From: Holothuria scabra
Taxonomy: Eukaryota > Echinodermata > Holothuroidea > Aspidochirotida > Holothuriidae
Direction: 5' to 3'
Length of the DNA: 64,000 bases
Assembly (NCBI GenBank): GCA_037179385.1
Contig: CM074179.1
Location: 73,765,219-73,829,218, forward strand
The stretch's first letter is position 1. Every line of letters begins with the position of its first letter. Below, one piece after another: positions 1-10,200 of this stretch. A program made the position numbers and the translations under genes. The notes below the pieces were generated by a model. It worked only from the letters and a program-made list of their open reading frames with translations, did no database searches and was not told the origin of the DNA.

Positions 1-880
1 ATTTGCAGCAGGCGGCTACACCCCTAGTCATATTTGGGCTGTGATCCGTATTCCATAAACACATGGTGGATGCCAAACTCAGTTTGTTATTGGTTGTTGT
101 CTCCTAAAACACGGACAAGTCATGACACAATCGACCAAGAAAAAACGACAAATTTTAATGGGCAAAACTTTGTATCAAAACTGACCCGTTGATGGCAGGG
201 GAACTCTTTCAACGGAATTGATGCCCCAGAACCGAAGTTTGAAAAAAGCAAAAAAAAAAAAAAAAAACAACAATTACAACAAATTGAAAAAGAATGATCA
301 TTATAATCTGTTTTATTTGGGACTAGAATGTTTGCCTCCGTCTTTCATCTGGAGGCCTCAAAGACCCGATAACCAAATGATCCCATCCCCCAAGGCACCT
401 GCCGCGGAGCAAATTTTGAAGTGGGGGCTAATCACCGAAGCGGCCCAATATGTTCAACAATAGCAAAGTTAAGGCAGTCCAAAATCCCTATGGCAGTAAA
501 AGTGTGTGATGGGGGACCCGATGCCCCCGCGGTCCCTGCTAAAAACCCCTTCCCTGACAAAATAATCTACTGGCTCGACTGTTGAAATCTATTTGAAAAA
601 TTGTAGCTTATAAGTTAAAGGAATGTTTTGACAGAAAACTTATTCGTAAGCATTTCAATTTGGGAGGGGCTAAATATTTTTTGCTGTAAAATTTCAATCC
701 TGCCCTAAGACTATCCAAGCGGAGCGACACCTTGGTTGGCGCGGAGCGCACAGAAACAGTCAGGAGCTTTTAGTCAGCATCCATGATAGCTTTAAAGGAA
801 AGGAGTTTTAACTCCATCCGTAACACCTCCATGTTCTTAGAAATCCAATCTACGTTTTAGCTTATATAATGATACCAAAC
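1..880. other. Anonymous AT-rich sequence, left edge
   Basis: I see no supportable gene. The open frame at 218-463 is low-complexity (Lys/Asn from an A-run) and has no splice context. Around 718-750 there is a GCGGAGCG-type word resembling the GC-rich hairpin repeats found elsewhere in the window. Similarity to the 36-kb block is not evident here, so this stretch is outside the duplicated block. Confidence 0.4.
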
Positions 881-3316
881 AGTAAAGATATAATAACGTA
901 TATGCTTTTTCACGAATTGAAAGGCCCACACTCTGACCCATGGAAGCCGGTAAGTCCAATAAGCGTCATGTGTGTCGGAGTTGTGACTCATGTCTATGAC
1001 AACGTTCCCCAAATATTGCGTCAAAGCAAATTAGAAGTTGCGGCATAAATAGGTCGTATTAGGTTATTAGATAGAGTTTTACGAATTTTAAGTATTTTGT
1101 AATTTTGTTGCTAACTTCAAATGAAATGATGCGTCGTGTTTCGGATAGCTGCGAATGACATAAATTTTACAATTTTGCATGAAGGCTGGTAACAAAATGT
1201 CAACGAGTAGAATGTTAATGTCACTTCTAAGGAATTCCGATAGTGCGCCAGTAATTCTGGTCGGTCGAAAGAGGTTTGTGATACTTTATCTTCTTGATTT
1301 TCTCTTCACTTCTTTTCACTTATACTTGTTTTCGAAACCTAGCTATTCTGCAGCGAAACTTAAGTTCCGTTGTTTATTCTTTGTTCGGGGCGGGGGCGGG
1401 GGTTGTCTCACTCTCTAAGAGCATGGTGTAATGCCTCCTCGTCTTGGATCACACAATCCCTTAATACGCCTCTTGGAATCAGTAAAGATGTTATTTGAGA
1501 TATAAGCATCCGAAAGGTGGAATTCATCAGTACAAATCTAGCAACTTGATTCAATGGCTCAAAATATACCCTACTGTATGCGTATTAGACGACCCCTTCT
1601 TCGGAGAAAACAGTCAAACGATCAATAACTGACAATATAAGGCACATGAAGCATCAAACAATGGGTACAGAAAAAATCAGCTCATAAACTTTGGCTAAAA
1701 ATTTATTGCAAGGGAACTGAATGTAGCTCTTAGTTCTGTTTATTTGTTTAAAGACTATAGGGATCACTGTCGTTTTAAGAGGAGGATCAAGTTGAAAGGT
1801 AATTTTAAGGATAAAAGCGACGTTGAAGGGTTCACTCAAATTATTTTTTTTTTCAAACTGCCACCTCCGCTCCCCTTAAGGACATGTACTCATAAATGAA
1901 ATGATTAAATGATTGGTGAGTATGATACAATATACCCCTTTTCATTATCTCTGAGGTTAAAAATATATTAAGTTAACAGATAATCTGAAAACACATAGTT
2001 CTAGAGCAACCTTATATAGTTATATCTCATTTTGCTTACCACCGTTACAAAACTGTGGAAAGGTGTTGCCCAAAATATGCAGTACTGACTGATTTATTTC
2101 GGTTTCGCAACCTATTGTTTGTAGTTAAATTACACTCTTATTGCATGAAAAACATAATTTGTTACTTCATAGATTTAAAAAAAAAACGAACTTAAGGAGC
2201 TCAATATTATGCTTGATTAAACACGTGTAATTATATTTTACTAAAGTTTCTTGGAAAAATGAAATTTCTGTAAGTTTCGTCATATAAATTATGCTCCAAA
2301 AATCCAACCAATGTAGCTTATACCTTCAGGAGAATTTTTTTCACTCTCATTTGGAATACAACCAACGTAAAATGGCGCACTTAATGTCACTAATTCATTA
2401 GTAGTTTGGATGCACCACTTGCATAAATGAAATTCTAACTACGCCACTGCTGTGAAGGTCACTTATATGTAAAAGAGAGAACGTGATATCCTCTATACAA
2501 AATATATGCATTAAGGAAGCTGGTTAGAAAAGCCTTTCCATAAAATTGAATAAATAAATATATATTTTAAAATTTAAGTCACTGCATTTCAATGCCGTAA
2601 TAATTCTTTTAATATATGACGGTCGCAGTAATCTTAGAAGTTTGTTCAACTTGTGGGAGTCATTTTTTTTTTAATATTTCCCATTTACCTTGCTTAGTCC
2701 TGCTCAAGCAATTTCAATGACATGAAAAATTCTGTCGTCCCTTAGCCCCTAGCCTACTATTTTGGTCCTCGTTATTCAATTTAAAAAGATTTTAGATTTT
2801 GATTGAATAATGTGGTGACAAAACAATTTTACCGAAAACGAGATGTCTCTGAGCTAAGGGATGTCCCTGGGAAAGAGTACCTCAAATCTTTGCAATGAAC
2901 ATCTTATTGATTTCTCGCTTTATATAGCCAAACCGTTTGAAAAGTTGCAAGGAATGCTTTAATATACATTTATTCTTCTCTTTCTTTTTGTATAAAAACG
3001 AAATATATGGCGATTAAACGTAACTAAAGATCTGCAATTTCCTGGTCACATTTCGCCTACTATGTTGAATATGTCTCGTTATATACACAAAAAGTATCCA
3101 TTTTATATTTTAAGAGAAAAGGAAATAAAACTGTACCCTATGCTTATTTATTTAAAGTTCTGATATTTCAAAATATATACTTTTTCTTTCTGGTTATTAC
3201 AACTGTTATTACGATTGTTTATATTGGTGTTACTGCATATGCATACGCGAGCGGTGAGCATAAACTTGTCTGTCTTGAACTGTGATGTAAAATCGTCTCA
3301 GTGACCTTTTGTCCAT

Positions 3317-3347
3317 TTAAAATTCATATTCGTTTTCCAGCATCGGC
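3317..3347 (-). pseudogene. Copy A: residual last exon (tail)
   Basis: It reads PMLENEYEF then TAA, matching the end of the intact gene. The upstream part of the tail exon and the whole subdomain XI exon are absent. The sequence just before it (CTTTTTTAG then G) matches the acceptor side of the intact gene's subdomain XI exon. A deletion therefore joined that acceptor directly to the tail codons. Confidence 0.7.
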
Positions 3348-5656
3348 CTAAAAAAGACAATACTAAATTACACAGGTTTAAAAGACACACAACGTAATTT
3401 CTCACATATAATTTGGTGTAGACGTGTACCCTCTACCTCTGACGCTATCGTATACTAATCAACGCTTTACACAAAATCATAGTTCCCAATGTTGTCTAGA
3501 TATTGCAGAATAACGAGAGATAATGAACATATTTTACACCAAGGTAGCAATCAAGCATAGTCACTAGATAAAATCAAATTTGAAAAGTATCGGGCCTCTT
3601 AAATGTTTCAGCTAAAATACATGCAAGTATGAATTACTTGCCATTGTTTCAAATTAAATTGAAAATTGCTCAATCGTCTCCTACCATAACAACATGAACC
3701 AGCTTGTTTAGAATGATTGGCATTAACATCATTTTGGGAGCTGCGCCGACAAAGCACAGCGTCTGTACGCCCCCCCCCCCCCCAAAAAAAAAAACGCCTT
3801 TAAGCATGGAGCTACTAACACGGATGCTTTAAGTAATTCTGTTCCTGGTCTTATTAACCATATCAGGTCTGATGGAGTAACCAAATCTGGTATATAACAG
3901 CATATTTTGTGAATTTTCCCTTTCATCACATGCAAATATATAGTTCTTTTCAGGTCCAACATTATTCGTAGGTACAATTTTCTTTGAATTTACCTTAGTT
4001 TATGTGCAACTGGTTTTTCACTATTGGGTTTAACTCTGCTCCGGAGTTTGATCGCCAGGGGTTGAAATCGTTTCTGGGGGAGCTTTGAACCAAATATATA
4101 AGTACTAGAGTCTCGGCAAGTCAGGACTTTGTAAACTTTTCATTAAGGTTTTCTTACCTGATAAAAAACTAATTCTCCCCTTTTCTGTTTACCGAGAAAA
4201 AACGCATTTGAAATGCCTACCCGATAATTAAACCAGGGAGGTTTAAGTACCTCCCTGCTTAAACAAACTAGTTTTAAGGTGGTCACGTAGCTTGTTTTGA
4301 AACGGTTTTAAGTTTAAAAAGTTAAACACTTAGCCTACTTTGTGAAAGTCTGCTAGACCCAAAAGTAAAATATATGCAGAGGGAACAAACTTTTCAAAAT
4401 TTTCAAATTACTGTTTATTACTGTAGTGTATAGTGTTGGCATCTGAAAATTGTGATAAGCACATTAGTGAGAACCATCAATTTATAGAAACTACACAACT
4501 TGGCCGCTTTCAAATTGCCAATACGTTGTTAGAAATGACCAAGATGAAAGGCTTGCTTGATCCAGTCTGTTCCTCTAGATTGAAGAGTGAAAGAAGGGTC
4601 ATCAGACGTAATATGTTGGCTTTAAGACCCACGATAATAAAGAAAGAAACTATTTTTATGGCATTATAATGTACAGTCAAATGACCACTGCGTTTATGGA
4701 AAAAGCTAGACACTCATTATGTGAATGGTCACTTAACAAAATGGTACTTGTGCTTATCAGTACTCGATAACTACCAATACGATAGCAACACGAAACAGTT
4801 TCATATCATTTAAACAAAAAGCTCATTTCAAATGATGTGCATGGGGAAAAGTTTTTGGAAGCTATTTTGCGAGGACTGAAATACTCTTTTTATCGGATTG
4901 TTGTCCATGTTGTCGTTATCCACGACAGGAACATCTTTAATTGCACGTCTATGTATTAATTGAGGAGATATGTAGGTAATTTATGCAATGAAACTAACTT
5001 TGGGTGAACCTACCAATGTACCACAGAAGATGATAGAAAGACTTCTCGTTAGAATAAAATAGCCTTCAGATAGTTAAAATAAATGCAGCTGTCTAAGCAT
5101 TTTGTTACCTGGGCCTAAAAACGACACTACGAAATCATGTTTTTTGTAAACATGGGTGAAAGACTGCAACCTAAAGAGAGCTCCGACAGGTGATTTTGAT
5201 CAATCGATGGGGGGGGGGGGGCGGTCGCCTTCTAGCCTAGTATGGACCTTCTTCCTTTGGGACACTCTAAGGCAAATTACCAAAATTACATTTACTTATT
5301 TTATGATTCCCATTGCCTTCAACTTTCACCAAAGCATGTAGCCTGCATTTAAAATACCTTTCTCATTTCAAAGTTATTTAGAAACCAACCCCTCCTAGAG
5401 ATATTCTTCATTCGACACTCGACGAAGTTTATGTATGTATTGAAACACTCAGCAAAAGGGGGAACTACGTATCATCCCAAGAACACTAAAAGGGCACTAG
5501 CAGGAAATATTGGTCTATAGGAGCGGTCGCCATAGGACCATATTTACGTTACGCCACTCAGTAGAGTACATTTTGGTAGTTTAACTAACATTCAGTTTGT
5601 TAAATGATGCTACGTGCAAGATACAGTGAAATATGTTACCAATGAAATTTACTTAT

Positions 5657-5753
5657 ACTCCCCAGGGGCAACACATGGGCTGACTGAGACACCTGTCACA
5701 TCTTATTTCCGTTTTAATTTCTTCTGTGGACAAACCTTCGTATGGAGTTTGAC
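5657..5753 (-). pseudogene. Copy A: kinase subdomain X exon
   Basis: It reads [17 protein letters not shown] and onward, matching 43094-43190. The acceptor ATATGCAG is intact. The donor that reads GT-GTAAGT in the intact gene reads GT-ATAAGT here, so the equivalent GT is lost. A GTATAA two bases upstream could substitute but would change the phase. Confidence 0.75.
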
Positions 5754-6016
5754 CTGCATATTATAAAAGAGTTTCACAAATAGCCGACCAATTAAAACTG
5801 TTGATATATATTTTTAATTTGTGATTAACATTTCACTTTGATAGTATAATGTAATGTAAGCCTAGTGTAACTATGTTGTCGTCGAAATACATAAGAGTAT
5901 ATGTGATATAAAAACTCTTCATAGTCTTAAGTCCTAATGCATTACGAATTCAGTGTGGAATATTCTATTCATATAGTCTCTGGTATTTTAAATACACCCA
6001 AATACACAGGTCTTAC

Positions 6017-6128
6017 CTAAGGAGAATATTTCCCACACAACAACGGCGAACGACCATACATCGGCCTTCCATGAGTACCGGCGGAGAAAGATAGATTCCG
6101 GCGGTAACCAGGCGAGTGGAGGACATTT
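6017..6128 (-). pseudogene. Copy A: kinase subdomain VIII-IX exon
   Basis: 112 nt, the same length as its counterpart at 43463-43574, with intact acceptor (AAAAAAG) and donor (GTAAGA). It encodes WLPPES and [17 protein letters not shown], the APE-to-F-helix region of a protein kinase with PPE in place of APE. No stops. This is the best preserved exon of copy A. Confidence 0.85.
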
Positions 6129-6695
6129 CTTTTTTGTACATGGAATAAAATTAAAGACCTAATTATCTAAATTTGGATTAAAGCATTTGCAAGTGATGAA
6201 GATAAATCATTTCAAGGGATTTTTTATGGAGTGATTCAAAATTGGTTTCGAATGTCTTTTTCGAAACTGCATGTTCTTCCTTATTCTTTAGGCTAATTGA
6301 AAAATGTGGAATATTTTGCCAAATTCATAACTCACAATTTTAACATATCATCATCAAAATATAAATTTGTTTGCAACTTCTCATACAACCCCTTTTCATG
6401 ACGCTTGCACAGATGCTTTATAATATAAATAAATGCCACCACGTGCTTAGTGTACAAGTGATTCCGGAGGTTAAAACACATCATGACCCAAGCTCGAGAT
6501 TTCAGCAACCATTTCTACAAGTCGGAGATGGGTCATTTCTTCATTAGATCAAGTTCAATGATATCACATTCGAAAACACCTTTGAAAGAAAACCGTCTTG
6601 GCTGAATGAATGCAATAACTTTTATTTGACACCACTGTGGAATTTCAGATGATTTTACTAGCCCAGCTGCAAAATATAATGCATGAATTATATAC

Positions 6696-6880
6696 CTGAT
6701 AAAGTTTTAGCAACAAATATAGATTTGTTCAAGTCATCGGTAGACAAAACAGCAGTTCAGTATTTCATTTTGCCTCCACTCGGTAGACTTGATAATAAAA
6801 TGACTAAAAATCTCTTCTCAGGAAACCTTCATTTAACACTTCTACAGTAGCGTTACCTTGCCTGGCTGTGACCATATGTG
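6696..6880 (-). pseudogene. Copy A: N-lobe exon with nonsense codon
   Basis: It matches 46729-46896. The 3' part reads LLSSLPSGGKMKY, stop, TAVLSTDD and FVAKTLS. The stop is TGA where the intact gene has TGG (Trp). The 5' half needs small frameshifts to align, and I could not fix its acceptor. The donor GTATAT is present. Confidence 0.75.
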
Positions 6881-7169
6881 GAAAGACAGAATAAATGGCA
6901 ATCTTATGAATGGGAATGATTACTGACCAGTTGTAATATGAAAGCAATTACGAATAGTTCCACATAAATTCGTCTACTCTAGTATTCATCAGGGTACTTT
7001 TATTTCGTGAGAGAACCAAGTCTTTAAAGTACAATATTAGAGGAGCACAGTTGTTGGATATTACATACGTTCTTACGTTTGGTGTAGCCAATAATCGTAT
7101 ATACTAATGTTTTGGTGATATCTCACCATTAGTTGTTCTTTGTATCTTAAAATAAATAATTCAATTTAC

Positions 7170-7240
7170 ATCTGCCAAAAGATATGGAAGGGCCGTCCAT
7201 CTGCAGGTTTCCGTTAGTTCCACATTCTTCATAGACTCGT
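7170..7240 (-). pseudogene. Copy A: juxtamembrane exon
   Basis: 71 nt between a good acceptor (TTTTCCTGTAG) and donor GTAAAT. It encodes [19 protein letters not shown] and a few more residues, homologous to [12 protein letters not shown] of the intact copy, two codons longer and with the same phases. Longer open frames across this position are in other frames and are not the coding frame. Confidence 0.75.
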
Positions 7241-7439
7241 CTACAGGAAAATTAAACAGATAATGTGCGTGCAATAATTTGCCTAAGTGGCCCAGCTGCA
7301 TGGAACCCAGTCGGGGCCCAACTGGGCTTGTTGTCTGGGTCATAAGATACCTTTCAACACTGTCAGTTGAGTAGTCTGACATGGATTCTTTAGTTATTGA
7401 AGTGTCAAAATGTGATCAATGTTCAATGTTGCAGAGCAG

Positions 7440-7720
7440 TGACGTAGCTATCATACAGGAGGCAGTTGGGGCGATTGCTCCTTGACTCGGAAAGTGACTC
7501 AAGTCTCAAAATTCGAAAATTTGCCATTTTAGACAAGAGTCAAACACTGTGCGGTTTTCCCAACTTTTCTTTCATAAAATTCGAAATTCTTCCTAATAAA
7601 AGCTCCATATTTGTAATTGTTAGTTTAACAAAGGCAACATTTTCCGCGCGATTCGCGCGCCCTAAATTGCCACAACCCTTAATGCAGTACGGTATAGTGG
7701 TAGCTCATAAAGCCGTCAAT
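7440..7720 (+). repeat. Dispersed repeat, copy 1 (inverted relative to 30.1-30.3 kb)
   Basis: The stretch around 7585-7670 (CCTAATAAAAGCTCCATATTTG, then TTTTCCGCGCGATTCGCGCG) matches the reverse complement of about 30240-30330. It begins near CAGTGACGTAGCTA, a variant of the 'GTAGC' word at the edge of several G-rich repeats here. The 107-codon open frame across it is probably incidental. Confidence 0.55.
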
Positions 7721-9820
7721 GGTAAACTTTTCCGAGCCAGTGCAGCGCCGATTCCCTTAACTTTTCTTCAATATAGTCTTTTTAAATAACAACGGATTTG
7801 TTTCTTGACTTGGATTAAATGTCTTCATGGAGTATTACTGTCTGTCAATCATCAAATTGTGTAATTGGGCAAGGAAGGAAATCAAGTGAATATTTTTACC
7901 GTGACCAAATCGTCATGTTTTATTTTAAGGAGATTAGTATATTATATATTATTGGTTGACGTACAGTCATGGATAAAATTATTGGTACAGTTGTGGAACT
8001 GTCGTAACGTGGGGATTTGGTACAGATATTTTTTTCCAGGGTTTGTAGCCGCTAACTGACCTAACTTGGGCATATCGAAAATTTGAGATCATAGTATCCT
8101 TTTAATATGGCGACACAGTACGTGTGAGGGAGTATGGTGCATTTATTGCCGCGCGTTCTTGTCGTATGAATTCAACGTATTAGGGTCGTGTTTCAGACTG
8201 GTACACTAATCCTGATTAAACTAGATAAGTGTATGTTCAAATTAATAATAGATATGCAGTGAATACTTTTTGATTGGGCATACCCTTTGGGGGTTGGAAA
8301 ATTATTAATTTATGGGGTTTGTGTTTAGAGGACAAAGGATGTTTACATGATTTGGAGATTTCTACTTGTAGCCACAAATATTTCTACACGAATATACGTG
8401 TTTCTAAGAGCTTTGTGTTATATTGCTTATCAGGAGAAGAAGAATAGATTTTATTTGAATTCAAGCTTTGGTGCCAACCGTGTGGTTTTGAACGTGAATA
8501 GACATGCCTTTCCCATTTGGGGAAATCCCCACATCTTGTGACGTCACAAAATTTGGCATCGTTAGAAACCATTTTCACGGAGCAAATCTTCAATAATCAG
8601 TGGGCCTCTCCCTCTCCGTCTACTGCCTTTACATTTTTGAACGGTTTTTTTATCTTTCAGTACTGTGCTTGGCTTTTTCGACGATTTGGTTGGAAAAAGT
8701 TGTTGCTCCTTCCTGAAAGATTTTATATGTAAAAAGGAACAACGAGCCAGTATAGCCGAAAATCGTTGAACATCGTTACATTTTTTTCAGTCAGTAAGGT
8801 GGGCCGTAACGGTCCGTAGTAAGGTACCGTTAAGTGAAGGCCTAGGTCTGGTGAAGCGTAAGAAGAATTAAGACAATAATGCAGGGGAGGTGGTAAACTA
8901 TTGAGCATATTAATTGCCTCAAACTTGAACTACTCCCAAAATGGTACCCAAAATGTGTCTTTATAGGTGATCGTCGTCAGTCCTGTCAAGCAGTTGTTAG
9001 TTACGCCAATGGTATCGTCCCTCTGCTCGTTGCTACCTTTAACACTAGCTCAACAATGATGTCGATGTTATGTGCTGTCTGGGGATTATTGTTACAAGAA
9101 TTTATTGTGTCATAACCGCAATACCGCGGCTTCCTCGCAAGAACAACCGTTAAAATGATCTAATCGTAAATTTGACACATTACAAGAACAGTTTCTGAAA
9201 CAGCGCCATCTAAACATCCACTTCTGTCATCAGCATATCGCACCGATTGCTTGAAAACTATCATTTGAAATAAATATACTGCTAACTTCAAGAGAGGGGC
9301 GAGTTTTTTTTTTTTCTCTCTCTGTATCTGGCTTTCAGCTCAAAGCTAGAATAGGGGGAGGACGGCAAATAAATAAGCATTACCCAGACTTTGTTGAGAG
9401 GCAAGATAGTAACAAATTTTCTTAAGTTTGCTGCATTGCCCTTTGGGGGAAATTTATTTAACAGTGGAGGAAACAGATAAGACATCATTGATGATTTCAA
9501 ACAATAGGATGATTTGGGGATTGGAACGAAATTTCAGATCTGTCTATAACATTTAAAAAAATGAGAGGTACCATGCACTCTTCCGCAGATGGCTGTGCAA
9601 GATTCAGTGAAACTTTTAATTTTAACGTTGACTGACGTAAGACTGTGAAATCGATAGTCGAGACATAGGTAGCTCATTTGCAAACCGTCTTCGTTGGAAT
9701 GAATATTAACAAAATGGACGGCGAACAATTTAGAGAGGGCGCATGTTATCGAGGAAAATAAAAAAACGTTTTTAAATTCGGTAGGCTAGTCGGGGATTAT
9801 GCACCTGTTCTCAGTTTGGA
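7720..9820. other. No identifiable gene
   Basis: About 2.1 kb of AT-rich sequence with only short open frames lacking homology I recognise or convincing splice sites. One weak exception at 9534-9728 is listed separately. Confidence 0.4.
9534..9728 (-). other. Weak candidate Ig-like exon fragment
   Basis: An open stretch reads SVNVKIKSFTESCTAICGR and resembles in spacing the strand leading to the first Cys of the intact receptor's second Ig domain. There is no Trp or second Cys in register and no clear splice sites. It lies on the same strand as the receptor copies and could be a relic of an ectodomain. Chance is an equally good explanation. Confidence 0.15.
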
Positions 9821-9825
9821 TATAA

Positions 9826-10200
9826 GAGGTTCAGGGGCGCCAATCTCTGTTTGAGAGGGGTGGGGGGGGGGGGGAGAAAATGCTTATGTGCCCATGAGTA
9901 TTAAACTGTGCACGCGTGGCGGGCACTGCGAGCGCGAAGCGCGGAGTCCCAAAGGGCCCCTGGTGGGATCCAGGGGCAAAGCCCCTGTGAGTGTCCAGGG
10001 GGCGAAGCCCCCGGAAGCTCTTGTGTTCTAGCATTTCCGAATCTTCAGAAAACTGTTTTGAACGAAAAAAAAACGAAAAAGGGTGACCGTATTTTTAGGT
10101 CTACTCAAATTTGGAGGGGGCAAATTATGATTTGCCCCCCCCCCCACTTTTTTCACTCCCCCGGGATTTGCGCCCCTGGAGAGTTTCAGGCTATGAAGAT
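9826..10200. repeat. G-rich inverted-repeat element with GCGAAGC hairpins
   Basis: The ends carry CAGGGGCGCCAATCTC and ATTTGCGCCCCTGGA, an imperfect inverted repeat. Inside are a G run, a C run, and three adjacent perfect hairpins: GCGCGAAGCGC (9932-9942), CAGGGGCAAAGCCCCTG (9971-9987) and GGGGGCGAAGCCCCC (9998-10012). It is probably a non-autonomous DNA element; the family is not recognised. Confidence 0.55.

Larger units (their letters stand above)
3317..7240 (-). pseudogene. Decayed copy of receptor pseudokinase (intracellular half only)
   Basis: This is the minus-strand paralogue of the intact gene at 40057-53529. Surviving pieces in order are the juxtamembrane exon (7170-7240), a mutated N-lobe exon (about 6696-6880), the subdomain VIII-IX exon (6017-6128), the subdomain X exon (5657-5753) and a short tail piece (3317-3347). 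Missing are the alpha-C, alpha-D/E and HPG/DFV exons and the subdomain XI exon. No ectodomain or transmembrane exon joins it: similarity stops at about 7260. The N-lobe exon has frameshifts and a TGA where the intact copy has Trp. The phases of the surviving exons no longer fit (N-lobe ends in phase 1, the next survivor starts in phase 0). Some exons are still clean, so the decay may be fairly recent or patchy. Confidence 0.8.
880..7260 (-). repeat. Segmental duplication, copy A (decayed)
   Basis: This block aligns by eye to about 36370-47700, including introns and the 3' flank. Shared anchors include the sequences after GAGTTGTGACTCA (about 980 and 36475), the ATTGCAAGGGAACTGAATG stretch (about 1706 and 37672), and the receptor exons. 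Copy A is about 6.4 kb and copy B about 11.3 kb. The difference comes from deletions in A, insertions in B, or both. Similarity fades left of about 880 and right of about 7260, just beyond the juxtamembrane exon. Boundaries are by eye; a dot plot would refine them. Confidence 0.8.

Noticed and set aside
4433..4713. Overlapping frames of 67-78 codons on both strands
   Set aside because: They fall in copy A intron sequence; the matching part of copy B (about 41040 and 41740) does not keep the frame.
7161..7382. 73-codon minus-strand frame ending in ALPYLLADVN
   Set aside because: Wrong frame. The paralogous exon uses RVYEECG in another frame, bounded by splice sites.
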